Positions 29,695 to 39,522 of a stretch of 64,000 nucleotides of DNA are shown here, piece after piece. Position numbers and translations under genes: made by a program. This DNA comes from CAIVAT01 sp037128705 (lineage in GTDB: Bacteria; Bacteroidota; Bacteroidia; Bacteroidales; FEN-979). Every line of letters begins with the position of its first letter. Position 1 is the stretch's first letter. The notes under the pieces are model-generated. The model was not told where the DNA came from. It did no database searches and saw nothing but the letters and a program-made list of their open reading frames with translations. Where the stretch lies: NCBI GenBank assembly GCA_037128705.1, contig JBAXVX010000014.1, positions 1 through 64,000 of the forward strand. The letters run 5' to 3'.

Positions 29695-30255
29695 TTAATT
29701 AAGCGGTTCGAGATGCAATTTCAAAGTCCCTTCAAGATACATTTGAACCCAGGCAGTGGGCAACGGACCGTTGAGGGTTCCAAAAACGCGGAAGTAAAAT
29801 GTCCTGCTTCCGAGATATGGTCTTATATTGGTATTGTTCGTGGTGAGATTGACAGTTTTGGCAGCTGGATCAGTTACTGTTACAGTACCTACCTCCTGGG
29901 CCGGATTGAAGCTGGCATTCAATGATATTTCGCCACGGGCTGCCTGGAGCCATGAAAAGGAAACTGAATCCGGCTGATCAATGGTGATAGAACACTGCGT
30001 AAATTCAGTATTGCCGACAACGCCGCTTGAAAATCCGTAGGAATTTAAAATACTGTCAAGGTTGGCCTCGATCTGTCCGGAGTAAAGCAACTGTTCGCCG
30101 CTTTTAAAGGTTGTGGGTGTATAAATAAAGGTTTGACGAGGTATTTTATAGGAGACATCAATCGCAGTCAGGTCTTTTAGTTTTGAACAAGATGAAAGAA
30201 AGAGAATTGGGAAAATTGCTATTCCCAGTATGGTTAAAAGGATTCTCGTTTTCAT
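29695..30255 (-). CDS. small lipoprotein of unknown function
   Basis: A 186-residue protein with a lipoprotein signal (FLSSC, Cys23) and a beta-rich body containing a TVTVTDPAAKTVNLTTNNTN segment that looks like an immunoglobulin-like strand pattern. No family was recognised. It follows dnaN by 41 bp on the same strand and may share its transcript. Confidence 0.7.
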   Translation of the reverse strand: MKTRILLTILGIAIFPILFLSSCSKLKDLTAIDVSYKIPRQTFIYTPTTFKSGEQLLYSGQIEANLDSILNSYGFSSGVVGNTEFTQCSITIDQPDSVSFSWLQAARGEISLNASFNPAQEVGTVTVTDPAAKTVNLTTNNTNIRPYLGSRTFYFRVFGTLNGPLPTAWVQMYLEGTLKLHLEPLN

Positions 30256-30296
30256 GAGATAGATATTTAGGTTAGACTTAGGAAATAATAAAAAAA

Positions 30297-31421
30297 TTAT
30301 TTATTCAGCATGACCGGCATTACCAGCATCAGGATATCCTCCTCCTTGTTTTCATTATTCACCGGGGTAAGGATTCCCGCTCTGTTGGGGGCAGACATTT
30401 CAAGCCTGACTTCGTTGGTATCGATGTTATTCAGCATCTCGAGAAGGAATTTTGAATTGAAGCCTATTTCGAGATCATCCCCTTCGTACGAACAACTGAG
30501 GCGCTCCCTGGCTTCGTTTGAAAAATCAATGTCTTCGGCACTGAGTAACAGTTCCTGTCCCGAAACTTTAAACCGGATCTGGTGTGTTGACTGGTTTGCA
30601 AAGATAGAGACACGCCGTATGGTAGTAAGCAATGCATGGCGGTCAATTGTCAGTTTATTCGGATTCTCTTTTGGAATGACTGCATCATAATTGGGATATT
30701 TCCCATCGATGAGGCGGCAGATCAGGTGGAAATTGGAAAAGGAGAAAAACGCATTGGTCTTGTTATATTCAATGGTTACTGGCATTTCCTGGGCGAACAA
30801 CAATCCTTTAAGCAGGTTCATCGGCTTTTTGGGAAGAATGAACGAAGCTGAATCAACCGATTTCAGGTCAGTCCGTTTATATCTCACAAGTTTATGCGCA
30901 TCAGTTGCAACGAAGGTGACATCCTCAGGCGATAGTTCACAAAATACGCCGGAAAGCACCAGCCGCAGCTCATCATTGCCGGTGGCAAAAAGGGTTTTGT
31001 TGATGGCCTGAGCCATCAGCCGGGAGTCGAAGGTGATGGCGGTGGTTTCTTCCAGGGCCGGGGTACGCGGATATTCTTCACTTTTATGACCTGAAAGTTT
31101 ATATTTCCCCTCTCCTGCTGATAATTCGATCATCAGCGTTGTCTGGTTAATATTAAAAGCAACCGGGATGTCGGGAAAGGTCTTTAATGTGTCTACGAGA
31201 ATTTTGGCAGGAATGGCAATGCTTCCGGGGTTCTCCGACATATCGGGTTTTATTGTGACCCGCATGGTGGTTTCAAGGTCGGAGGAGGTGATGATCAAGG
31301 TGTCATCACTCAGTTCAAAAAGAAAATCATCCAGGATGGGTAAGGTGTTGTTGGTGTTAATTACCCCCAGAATAGCCTGAAGGTTTTTTAACAAGAGCGT
31401 GCTGGAGATGATAAATTTCAT
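30297..31421 (-). CDS. dnaN: DNA polymerase III sliding clamp (beta subunit)
   Basis: A 374-residue clamp of normal length with three repeated clamp folds. It begins MKFIISSTLLLKNLQAILGV and includes NTLPILDDFLFEL, SGVFCELSPEDVTFVATDAHKLVRY and DGKYPNYDAVIPKENPNKL. The C-terminal LMPVMLNK is close to the usual MPMR/L ending. It has its own good promoter (31449-31480), lies 76 bp after plsY, and is not next to dnaA, recF or gyrB as in many other phyla. Confidence 0.96.
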   Translation of the reverse strand: MKFIISSTLLLKNLQAILGVINTNNTLPILDDFLFELSDDTLIITSSDLETTMRVTIKPDMSENPGSIAIPAKILVDTLKTFPDIPVAFNINQTTLMIELSAGEGKYKLSGHKSEEYPRTPALEETTAITFDSRLMAQAINKTLFATGNDELRLVLSGVFCELSPEDVTFVATDAHKLVRYKRTDLKSVDSASFILPKKPMNLLKGLLFAQEMPVTIEYNKTNAFFSFSNFHLICRLIDGKYPNYDAVIPKENPNKLTIDRHALLTTIRRVSIFANQSTHQIRFKVSGQELLLSAEDIDFSNEARERLSCSYEGDDLEIGFNSKFLLEMLNNIDTNEVRLEMSAPNRAGILTPVNNENKEEDILMLVMPVMLNK

Positions 31422-31448
31422 GGCAGTTTATTTTTGTGAAAATTGTTC

Positions 31449-31480
31449 CAAATATACGACTTATAATCTGTTCTTACAAA
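31449..31480 (-). promoter_or_regulatory. dnaN promoter with both -33 and -7 elements
   Basis: On the minus strand TTTG (31477-31480) is followed by 20 bp and then TATATTTG (31449-31456), matching the Bacteroidota sigma-ABfr consensus TTTG-N19/20-TAnnTTTG. It is the best-formed promoter in the window. Confidence 0.72.
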
Positions 31481-31497
31481 ATGGCAGGCATTCGTTA

Positions 31498-32145
31498 TTA
31501 TTTGCCTGGATCAGTGTGTTTCCTGCGGAATTCAAATTTCCGCTCCTCTCCTTTCATCAATCGCATGATATTTTTCCTATGTGTTACCGGGATAAATACA
31601 GCGACCACCACCGACAAGCCAACCAGGCCCGGGTGACGGATACCCAACAGGAAAAAAACCACGAAGGGGAAGGCCAGCGATGCCAGAATAGATGAAAGTG
31701 AAACGAAATGGGTGGCAGCCAGGACAACAATGAAAACTGCAAGGACAACCAGGATGGCAAGCGGGAAGAGAGCTATCCCGGCGCCTGCAATGGTGCCCAC
31801 ACCCTTTCCTCCTTTAAATCCGGAATAAACAGGAAATACATGACCCAAAACAGCAGCCATGGCCATGCCGATTCTGACATAAACCATCATATCGTACGAT
31901 AATCCCGGAACCGGGAACCATATGGCGACCTGGACAGCCAACCACCCTTTGAAAACATCGACGAGCATCACCGGGATACCGGCCTTATACCCCAAAACCC
32001 TGATAACATTGGTCGCACCGGCATTTCCACTTCCATGCTGACGAACATCGATGCCATACAGCATTTTACCGATCCAGACGGCCGATGAAACAGATCCCAG
32101 AAGGTAGGCCACAAGGACCTCCAATATGATATAAAATACAGTCAT
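31498..32145 (-). CDS. plsY: glycerol-3-phosphate acyltransferase
   Basis: A 215-residue integral-membrane acylphosphate:glycerol-3-phosphate acyltransferase with about seven hydrophobic helices. The three PlsY motifs are visible: GSVSSAVW, then GSGNAGATNVIRVLG (substrate loop), then GFKGGKGVGT. It makes lysophosphatidic acid at the inner membrane, the first committed phospholipid step, from acyl phosphate made by PlsX. It lies 60 bp downstream of the 1509-residue protein and is likely part of the same minus-strand run. Confidence 0.95.
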   Translation of the reverse strand: MTVFYIILEVLVAYLLGSVSSAVWIGKMLYGIDVRQHGSGNAGATNVIRVLGYKAGIPVMLVDVFKGWLAVQVAIWFPVPGLSYDMMVYVRIGMAMAAVLGHVFPVYSGFKGGKGVGTIAGAGIALFPLAILVVLAVFIVVLAATHFVSLSSILASLAFPFVVFFLLGIRHPGLVGLSVVVAVFIPVTHRKNIMRLMKGEERKFEFRRKHTDPGK

Positions 32146-32205
32146 CTGTAAAAAAAGTTAGTTGATCATCATTTCAGGTTGCAAAGTAAAATAAATTCTG
32201 CTTAC

Positions 32206-35200
32206 CTATTGATTTTCCTCAGTTTGAAATTTCCTAAGGAAGTCCCGCTTTTTTCTTTCCGTTGAAACGGTATAGGCAAATCCTTTAACCATGTTACCTA
32301 CCCGTTTTTGTTCCGATTTCGATTGAGCCTCTTTTCGAACAATATCATTGAATTCAAGATCAGAGGAAAGGGCTTGCAGAACATTGTTGCGGAAGTTGAA
32401 GAAAAACCACTCATCTTTGGCTATTTCCAGGTAAAATGTAAATTCATCCCCGTTCCTTTTCTTGGTGAATTCAATAATCCCTTTGACATAACGGTTCATC
32501 TGGGTTTTACCAATGCTTGCAATCCCAATGTTTCCGAACGAAACATAGGAGGCGGTCATCGTATCCCATTTCATCTGCACATCGGCCAAAAACAAAGTAC
32601 GTTCCAGTGCTTCAGGAAATTTCTTATATCGCCCGAGGAGTTCTGTCTCGTTTTTCAACCGGTTAAATTCCTGAGAATCCAGAAGATTCTCCATCACCAT
32701 GGTATAGGGGGAATGCATCAGGTTGACCCCGGGAAGGTTGCTCGATTCAAGTTGGTTGCTGAACCGGGCCAATCCCTTTTCCGAAAATGGAAAATTGAGG
32801 GTCATGGCCATTTTAATCCTGGTTGAATCGGGGATGATGAAATAATCGATCGTACCCCAATTCTCCATCTTCAGTGCCCCGGAATTCAGGCTCAGGTTGA
32901 GTTTACCCTCTCCGCGCACCATGCAATAACCCGTGTTGAGTGCAAGGTAATTTCCGTTAACCGTAAGGTTTTTCAGCTTTTCGGGTTTGGAGATGCGGAA
33001 TTCAGCCGTGGGAACATTATATTCGATCAAACCAGAGGCTGAAACAATGGTTGTATCGCTGAAACTGATTTTTCTCCTGAAAAAAGAGGGACTGACTTTA
33101 ACCTCGGTATTAAAAAACATGATTCCCAGGTTGATGGGTTCATTGGCCATGTTCTTCAATGGCATGATCACCGGAATCTGGACATGATTGGGATCGACCG
33201 GGCTTACAAATTTTACCCATTCAGGCTTCGCCGTGAAGCAGTCGGTGATGACATGAAAACCCCCATCGAAAATCAAATTTTTCAGGGCTGCATGCATGGA
33301 AACCTCTCCCGTAAAGGCGAATTCGGGACTCAACCTGAAATCCAACGAATCGCTGATTGAACCCTTCGCAGCAGTATGTATAAGCGTATCTGTTTCAACC
33401 CTGATACGGTCAAAGTGGATCTTTTCCCTTACCCCTGTCCGGTCTATATAATCATAATCCCCCTGACCCGTATAATTTTTCCGGGAGGAGATGGAGACTT
33501 CCGCGTTGTAAAACTGATGAAATCTGGACTTCGTATTGGCAATGATGATTGCATGGCTGAGGGTTTGCATCTGGGCATCCTTAAATATGACCACCTTGCC
33601 TGAATCGGGATAGACGGCGGCATCAGCCACTTTAATGATCTTAACATCCCTGGCATTGATTACGTTCGTCCGCAGGTTATAAATTGCTTTGGCCGCAAAA
33701 AATTTCAGGGAATCCTGAAGCGGATGAACCGAAACAAATTCAGCACCGGTATACGCCTGATTGATCAACTGAGTCAAACTCAGAGAATCGGGAATCTGTT
33801 TCATGCTCATTTCGTTGGCCAGGAGGATCTCTTCACTGTCGATCAGCCAGTCGAACCTGTCCATTGAACACACATACTTGTTGATCGGAAATTCCACCTT
33901 TGAAATACCGACGTTGGATTTAAACTCCCCTTTTCGCTGGTCAAAATCAAAATGGGTCTGATAGTTTTTGGTCGATATGGTGAGGTCGGCCAGGTTATAG
34001 GATTTAATCCTGAAGTTGGCAATGAGTGCATCAAATGTCCGTCGCTGAAAGGTAAATCCCCGGGAATCCATTTCGGCATCCTTTATTTTCACGTTACCGC
34101 TTCCGCTGAGTTTACGGGGTGTAAGAGAAAGGGATCCTGCAAAAGTTGATTGATCATTGTACATGGCCATCTCCCTGGTCGTACTGGTGATGACCAGAGA
34201 ATCCTTATAGGGAAGCCAGAATTCCTTAATAGAATCGGCCTGGACAGCCGGGTACTGAACATCTCCGCTCGCCTCTGCCATCCTGATATTGTTCGCCAGG
34301 GTCTTCATCGAGTCAGGCAGAAAAATGAAATCGGTTGAGACGGATGTGGAATTAAGGTACCGAAGTGTGCCATTGCCACGCAATCCCTTGTCACTCAGGT
34401 CAATTTTCGAAATAAATGTCCCTTTCCCACCGTAAGCAGGAAACCCCGCCGAATCGGTTAATTTTTCCAATCCCAGCGAATAATCAGGACGAACATTCAG
34501 GGGCTTCGTAATCACCGGGAAGATACCGGCTGAGGTCAGGGCTCCGTTAAAATTAAGACTATCTGTTGCCACCACATCCAGGCTGTGGATGGTGAAGGGC
34601 TGAACTTCAAAGAAAAATTTATCCTTTTTATAAACACCTTTCTGGATACTGCCTTTGTTCCAATATACAAAAGCGTTGTTACGGTTGGTGAATATGGGGT
34701 ATTCCTTAAGCGCTTTCAGTCCCGATTTATTCCCGGGATCATCGATAAGCAAATCACCACTGAGGTTGGTGATGGCCGTGTTGACTTTGACCAGAGGGTA
34801 AGAACCGGTTTTGGGATCCAATGTTTTGCTTTTTACATAAAAAACCATTGAATCAACAAATGGCATATTGATCCTGAATTTATTGTATTCAAAAGAGCAA
34901 TCGTGCGTGTAAAAATCAAACAGGCCGGCAATCATTTTTCCCGAAAAAACAAAGTCCATATCCTTTTTCAACACAACCTCCGAATTTTTTGGATAGACCT
35001 GCACCTGTTGTGAATCACTCAGAACAACCATAGGTACTCCCTGTATTTTCAGGTCAAAGGTTTCAAGATTCAGTATGCCGTTGGCCGTGTTGGTAACGAA
35101 AGAATTAAAAAAAATTACATCGTAATCTGCTTTGGCATCCCTGGCCTTCACATAATCGTACAATTTGTTTTTGATCCTGGCCACTTTAGCCTCATAGTCA

Positions 35201-36735
35201 TAAACCAGAAATCCTCTTGTAGCCAGGTTCAGTAACTGAACTTCGACCTGCTCGGCAGGTTTGTTCATGTACTGGGTTAAATCATCGAGGTTAAATTCCC
35301 TGGTCTTGTTTTTATCGGTGAAATATTTGATGAGGTTCAGTGGGTTTATCTCATCAATTCCTTTGAGCTTCTCATACCTGTGCAGGGAATAATAGCTACT
35401 TGATTCAAACACTGCTTTACTCTCCTTTGTAGGACCTTTCATCATCTCGAAATTGATTTTGGGTTCTCCCACATTCCAGTAAAGTGCTTCGCAATAGATT
35501 TCTATCTTATGGAATGAATCAAACCACGGACTAATGACTGCAGTCCGTTCATCCTTGGTGAATGAAAGTTCTCTGTTCCCGTGGGTGGCCGTTTGGCTAT
35601 CCAGGTATTTCATCTGGAGACCCGGGTGAAATATCGAGTCATTTTCATGGTAAATGGTGACCGAAGCCATTCCTGAATTGATCCGATCGGGACGAATTAC
35701 AAAAGTTTCCGAAGATGCGACCACAAAATCCTTCCCGTCCTTTTTAAAAAACAGCCTGGCATGTACCGACCTATCCCCGCTTCCAATGATGCGGCTCCCT
35801 TCCATGGAAAAACCACCGAGATAATCAATGTTGCTGAATAAATTCGGGATCCCGATCATATGGTTGTAAGATGAAAACCGGGGATAGGATGCTTTTTCCT
35901 CGGTGACATCGGCCAGTATTTTATCCATATAGCGCCCCAGGATGGGAGAAGGTAAATACTTCTTGTGGGTGAACCTGACCGAATCTGCCGAAAACTTCGA
36001 GAACCTCATCTGGATCTCATATTTCGAAAGGCTGGCGAAAATCTTATCCGGATTTTCTCCCGCCCGCTGCCAGTTTACCTTTCCCCCCTGTCCCTTCCAC
36101 AGTGTTGATGATGGATAGTACACCCCGCTGGTCGCATAAACATTCAGGCTGTCGTCATTGGCATAACAAACCAGGTCGGATTCTGGAAAATCGATCTTTG
36201 GCACGGTATCAAAGGCAAATTCGTATGACGAAGTTTTGATTTTCCATCGCGTGGTCGGTGATTTGTAAACCAGGCTTTCGGCAAAAAGGTTGGTAGTCGC
36301 CTCGACGAATGCCATGAATTTCCGGTTGTTTTTATCCGCCACCAGTTTTAGCAGGATATCGGACCATGCGTTGAAACGGGAAGCAGGTTGTTTGGTGCTG
36401 AGAATGATGTTGAGGGCATTGATATAACTGAAAAAATCGGGATAGGGGCGTGTTTTTTTTCTCGCCATTTCATTGAAGATCGAATAGATGATCTTTTTAT
36501 CCGCAAAGGAAAATTTCTCCTGTTTCCAGTTCTGGTAAAAGATCTCAAGGGAAGGCGCAATGATTTTTTTTTCGTTGTCAGCGAGGTTTCCGAAAATGGA
36601 ATTCAATTCCAGGGCAAACTTCGCCGAATCACCGGAGAAGTAGAGCCGCTTCTGGCCGTACATAACCAACGACAGAAAGGCAAAGAGGCCTAACAGCAAC
36701 ACCTTCCGCAGATCATGGCCAAAACTTCTGTTCAT
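32206..36735 (-). CDS. 1509-residue exported protein of unknown function
   Basis: I do not recognise a named family. A signal peptide (about 1-28, ending VMYGQ) predicts export. Residues 30-170 are mostly helical; the rest is dominated by short beta strands with many Asp-Ser-Leu turns (GNGTLRYLNSTSV, GSGNVKIKDAEMDSRGF, GEGKLNLSLNSGALKMENWG). The strand-rich body recalls lipid-transport beta-groove proteins such as AsmA/TamB or LptD-type folds, but this is only an impression. A short helical stretch around 475-560 (NLDDLTQYMNKPAEQVEVQL) looks like a winged-helix fold. The start ATG overlaps the prmA stop as ATGA, so translation is coupled. The frame also allows a start at 36759, inside prmA. 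It sits among essential genes (tpiA, prmA, plsY, dnaN). Confidence 0.8.
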   Translation of the reverse strand: MNRSFGHDLRKVLLLGLFAFLSLVMYGQKRLYFSGDSAKFALELNSIFGNLADNEKKIIAPSLEIFYQNWKQEKFSFADKKIIYSIFNEMARKKTRPYPDFFSYINALNIILSTKQPASRFNAWSDILLKLVADKNNRKFMAFVEATTNLFAESLVYKSPTTRWKIKTSSYEFAFDTVPKIDFPESDLVCYANDDSLNVYATSGVYYPSSTLWKGQGGKVNWQRAGENPDKIFASLSKYEIQMRFSKFSADSVRFTHKKYLPSPILGRYMDKILADVTEEKASYPRFSSYNHMIGIPNLFSNIDYLGGFSMEGSRIIGSGDRSVHARLFFKKDGKDFVVASSETFVIRPDRINSGMASVTIYHENDSIFHPGLQMKYLDSQTATHGNRELSFTKDERTAVISPWFDSFHKIEIYCEALYWNVGEPKINFEMMKGPTKESKAVFESSSYYSLHRYEKLKGIDEINPLNLIKYFTDKNKTREFNLDDLTQYMNKPAEQVEVQLLNLATRGFLVYDYEAKVARIKNKLYDYVKARDAKADYDVIFFNSFVTNTANGILNLETFDLKIQGVPMVVLSDSQQVQVYPKNSEVVLKKDMDFVFSGKMIAGLFDFYTHDCSFEYNKFRINMPFVDSMVFYVKSKTLDPKTGSYPLVKVNTAITNLSGDLLIDDPGNKSGLKALKEYPIFTNRNNAFVYWNKGSIQKGVYKKDKFFFEVQPFTIHSLDVVATDSLNFNGALTSAGIFPVITKPLNVRPDYSLGLEKLTDSAGFPAYGGKGTFISKIDLSDKGLRGNGTLRYLNSTSVSTDFIFLPDSMKTLANNIRMAEASGDVQYPAVQADSIKEFWLPYKDSLVITSTTREMAMYNDQSTFAGSLSLTPRKLSGSGNVKIKDAEMDSRGFTFQRRTFDALIANFRIKSYNLADLTISTKNYQTHFDFDQRKGEFKSNVGISKVEFPINKYVCSMDRFDWLIDSEEILLANEMSMKQIPDSLSLTQLINQAYTGAEFVSVHPLQDSLKFFAAKAIYNLRTNVINARDVKIIKVADAAVYPDSGKVVIFKDAQMQTLSHAIIIANTKSRFHQFYNAEVSISSRKNYTGQGDYDYIDRTGVREKIHFDRIRVETDTLIHTAAKGSISDSLDFRLSPEFAFTGEVSMHAALKNLIFDGGFHVITDCFTAKPEWVKFVSPVDPNHVQIPVIMPLKNMANEPINLGIMFFNTEVKVSPSFFRRKISFSDTTIVSASGLIEYNVPTAEFRISKPEKLKNLTVNGNYLALNTGYCMVRGEGKLNLSLNSGALKMENWGTIDYFIIPDSTRIKMAMTLNFPFSEKGLARFSNQLESSNLPGVNLMHSPYTMVMENLLDSQEFNRLKNETELLGRYKKFPEALERTLFLADVQMKWDTMTASYVSFGNIGIASIGKTQMNRYVKGIIEFTKKRNGDEFTFYLEIAKDEWFFFNFRNNVLQALSSDLEFNDIVRKEAQSKSEQKRVGNMVKGFAYTVSTERKKRDFLRKFQTEENQ

Positions 36736-37559
36736 TTTATAAATTTGGCACCCACCCAATCATTTTTTACCTGATGGCCCAGATACTGCAACCCTGACTG
36801 TGCCGACACCTCACGGATCTGGTCAAGATCGTGGGTATAGAATCCGCTTACCAGCAGTGCTCCACCGGGATTCAAAAACCTGGCATAGACCGGAATGTCA
36901 GCAAGCAAAACGTTGCGGTTGATATTCGCAATGATCAGATCATATTCCTGTGATGGAATGGATGAGGCATCGCCCTGGATAACCAAGACGGAGGATGCAT
37001 CGTTTTTTTCCATGTTGTCAAGGGCATTGGCAAAGGCCCAGTCGTCATTGTCAATGGCCACAACCTCTCCGGCACCCATCTTGTGGGCGAGAATTGCAAG
37101 TACCCCGGTCCCACAACCCATGTCGAGCACGCGCTTACCTTTGAGATCCTCTTCAAGAATCAACTGCAGCATGAGGGAGGTGGTTTCGTGATGGGCGGTT
37201 CCAAACGACATTTTCGGTTCGATCACAATGTCGTACCGGATTTCAGCCAGGGGGGTGTGAAAGGGAGCGCGCACCTGGCATTTACCGGCAATGGTTACCG
37301 GTTCGTATGCGCTCTCCCATATCGCATTCCAGTTCTGGGCTTCGACTTTCCTCAGCCCGGAGGTGACGCCATGATCGGCTGAAAGCTGCCTGAGGTATTC
37401 GGCGACCGGGCCTTCGTTAAACTCATCCTCACGGATAAAACCCAGGATTCCGGTTTCGGTTTCCATAAAACTTTCAAATCCCATTTCGGCGAGTTGGGCC
37501 ATGGCAATTTCAGGGTCAAGATCCCCGAAATTGGCCATATTCAGTTCGAAATAATCCAT
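36732..37559 (-). CDS. prmA: ribosomal protein L11 methyltransferase
   Basis: A 275-residue SAM-dependent lysine methyltransferase. It has an N-terminal substrate-recognition domain (to about 100), then a Rossmann methyltransferase with motif I VLDMGCGTGVLAILA, the acidic loop AIDNDDWA, and the catalytic IIANINRNVLL. It trimethylates L11 in the cytoplasm and is usually dispensable for growth. It starts 2 bp after the tpiA stop and ends in an ATGA overlap with the next gene, so it sits in the middle of a tightly packed operon. Confidence 0.94.
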   Translation of the reverse strand: MDYFELNMANFGDLDPEIAMAQLAEMGFESFMETETGILGFIREDEFNEGPVAEYLRQLSADHGVTSGLRKVEAQNWNAIWESAYEPVTIAGKCQVRAPFHTPLAEIRYDIVIEPKMSFGTAHHETTSLMLQLILEEDLKGKRVLDMGCGTGVLAILAHKMGAGEVVAIDNDDWAFANALDNMEKNDASSVLVIQGDASSIPSQEYDLIIANINRNVLLADIPVYARFLNPGGALLVSGFYTHDLDQIREVSAQSGLQYLGHQVKNDWVGAKFIK

Positions 37560-37561
37560 GG

Positions 37562-38320
37562 TTACAGGGCTGAAACAATCTGCATGAATTCATCTGCTTT
37601 GAGTGAGGCGCCCCCGATCAATCCACCATCCACATCAGGTTGGGCGAACAGTTCTGCGGCATTTTTCCCGTTACAGCTTCCGCCATATAAAATCGTTGTC
37701 CCGGCTGCTGTTTTGGCATCATATTTTTTGGCAATCAATCCCCTGATAAAGGCATGCATCTCCTGAGCCTGTTCCTTGGTGGCTGTCACACCTGTGCCAA
37801 TGGCCCAAACCGGTTCATAGGCAATGACCACATTCCGAAATTCTGCAACCGGAAGATGGAAGAGCGATTCAACCAACTGGGCAGTCACCACCGAAAAATG
37901 CTGTTTGGCCTCCCTTTCTGCCAGCACTTCGCCACAGCAGAATATCGGATGGATATCATTTTTAAGCAAAGCATCCACTTTCCGTAACAGGAATTCGTGG
38001 CTTTCGTTGAAATACTTGCGCCGTTCCGAATGGCCGATGATGCAATAGTCCACTTTCAGTTCCTTCAGCATCAGGGGGCTGATCTCACCTGTAAAGGCTC
38101 CTGAATCCTCAGGATAGATATTCTGGGCGCCCACCTTGAAGTTGGATTCAAAGGCAACATCCATGGCCATTTCCAGGTAGAGCGCCGGCGGGCACAGGAT
38201 CACCTCTGCGTTGGATAATGTGACATCATCAAGGGCATCTGCAATCTCGGTTATCAGTGTTTCTGCTTCAGAAAAGGTTTTATTCATTTTCCAGTTCCCG
38301 GCAACAATCTTTTTTCTCAT
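37562..38320 (-). CDS. tpiA: triosephosphate isomerase
   Basis: A 252-residue TIM barrel of standard length. It has the catalytic lysine segment GNWKMN, the electrophilic histidine in CIIGHSERRKYF, the catalytic glutamate in IAYEPVWAIGTG (followed by loop 6), and the phosphate-binding GGSCNGKNA. It interconverts DHAP and glyceraldehyde-3-phosphate. It lies 100 bp after the permease gene, with a 7-nt array in the gap, and is followed immediately by prmA. Confidence 0.97.
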   Translation of the reverse strand: MRKKIVAGNWKMNKTFSEAETLITEIADALDDVTLSNAEVILCPPALYLEMAMDVAFESNFKVGAQNIYPEDSGAFTGEISPLMLKELKVDYCIIGHSERRKYFNESHEFLLRKVDALLKNDIHPIFCCGEVLAEREAKQHFSVVTAQLVESLFHLPVAEFRNVVIAYEPVWAIGTGVTATKEQAQEMHAFIRGLIAKKYDAKTAAGTTILYGGSCNGKNAAELFAQPDVDGGLIGGASLKADEFMQIVSAL

Positions 38321-38389
38321 ATTTAGCTAATTTTATTTAAGTATAAATTCTGTTTTCAGTTAAAAAATCAACAAAAAAATATTTCATTT

Positions 38390-38417
38390 GTCACGTGTCA
38401 CGCGTCACGCGTCACGT
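38390..38417. repeat. 7-nt tandem array, 4 units (GTCACGY)
   Basis: Four exact 7-nt units (GTCACGT, GTCACGC, GTCACGC, GTCACGT) end 3 bp from the stop codon of the permease gene (38421-38423). Read on that gene's strand every unit contains TGA. The array at 55991 uses the same unit in the opposite orientation. Confidence 0.88.
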
Positions 38418-38420
38418 ATT

Positions 38421-39500
38421 TCAATGCAATCTGATCCTCGGGTCCAGCAAACCATAAATAATATCGACGAAAAAATTAATGATGATCAGGATGATGGAGA
38501 TAAACAGCACAGCCCCCATCACCACGGGGAAATCATATTTTTCAAGGGCATTCACGATGACCACCCCGATTCCCTTCCAGTCGAAAACAAACTCGACAAA
38601 CACGGCACCGGCAAGCAGTGAGGCGAGCCAACCTGAGATGGCCGTGACTACAGGGTTCATTGCATTTTTAAGGGCATGTTTCATGATGATCCTTGATTTG
38701 CTTAACCCTTTTGCCCTGGCGGTTCTGATGTAATCCTGGGTCATCACCTCCAGCAACGAATTCCTGGTAAGTTCCACGATGATGGCCAGGGGACGGATCC
38801 CAAGGGTAAAGGCGGGGAGGATCAGGTTTTTAAGCTCAAGGAAGGACCCCCGTCCGTAATCATCTACCCCGTAAAGGCTTCCCGACATGTTCAATCCGGT
38901 GAACCTGACCAGCACAAAGGCAAAGATCCATGCATTGAGGATGGCCACAAAAAAGGAGGGCAGCGACATACCGAGCACAGAGAAAACGAGTGACAACCGG
39001 TCGACCAGGCTGTTTTTATATATGGCGCATACGATGCCAATGGCAATCCCGAACAGGATGGCGAAGGCCATGGCCACGCAGGCCAGGATGATGGTGTTCA
39101 CAAAACCCTCGGCCAGGATCTCCGATACATTCCGTTTCGATTGATACGACCGGCGCAGGTAAGGTTCCTTTAGCACGAGCGAAGAACTTCCGACAGAGAT
39201 CAGCCGGATGGTCTTTCCATACTTGGAAGGATCGAGGAACCAGAAGCTTTTGGAATCGCGGGCATTGTGAACCGAAACCGGGGAAAGGTCATTCAGGTAA
39301 TTGACAAACTGGATGGCAAGCGGTTTGTCGCGGCCCAGGTCTTTGTTGATCGCCTCGACGGACGCTACATCTGCACGCTGTCCAAGCATCATGCGTGCGG
39401 GGTCGCCCGGCAGGACATTGAAAAGAAAGAATACGACCACTATGACTCCGAACAGGACAAGAATACCGTACCAGAATCGTTTTAAAATGAACTGTCTCAT
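38421..39500 (-). CDS. DppB/OppB-type ABC transporter permease, orphan
   Basis: A 359-residue inner-membrane permease with six helices and the binding-protein-dependent transport signature (MTQDYIRTARAKGLSKSRII...ALKNAMNPVVT). The loop after helix 1 is long (about residues 30-130) and includes an extra segment around SFWFLDPSKYGKTIRL. The dipeptide/oligopeptide permease family normally works with a DppC partner, ATPases and a binding protein. None is encoded in the window. The upstream DoxX-type gene ends 22 bp before its start. Confidence 0.85.
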   Translation of the reverse strand: MRQFILKRFWYGILVLFGVIVVVFFLFNVLPGDPARMMLGQRADVASVEAINKDLGRDKPLAIQFVNYLNDLSPVSVHNARDSKSFWFLDPSKYGKTIRLISVGSSSLVLKEPYLRRSYQSKRNVSEILAEGFVNTIILACVAMAFAILFGIAIGIVCAIYKNSLVDRLSLVFSVLGMSLPSFFVAILNAWIFAFVLVRFTGLNMSGSLYGVDDYGRGSFLELKNLILPAFTLGIRPLAIIVELTRNSLLEVMTQDYIRTARAKGLSKSRIIMKHALKNAMNPVVTAISGWLASLLAGAVFVEFVFDWKGIGVVIVNALEKYDFPVVMGAVLFISIILIIINFFVDIIYGLLDPRIRLH

Positions 39501-39522
39501 GAAACAATTTACATGCTGTCTC

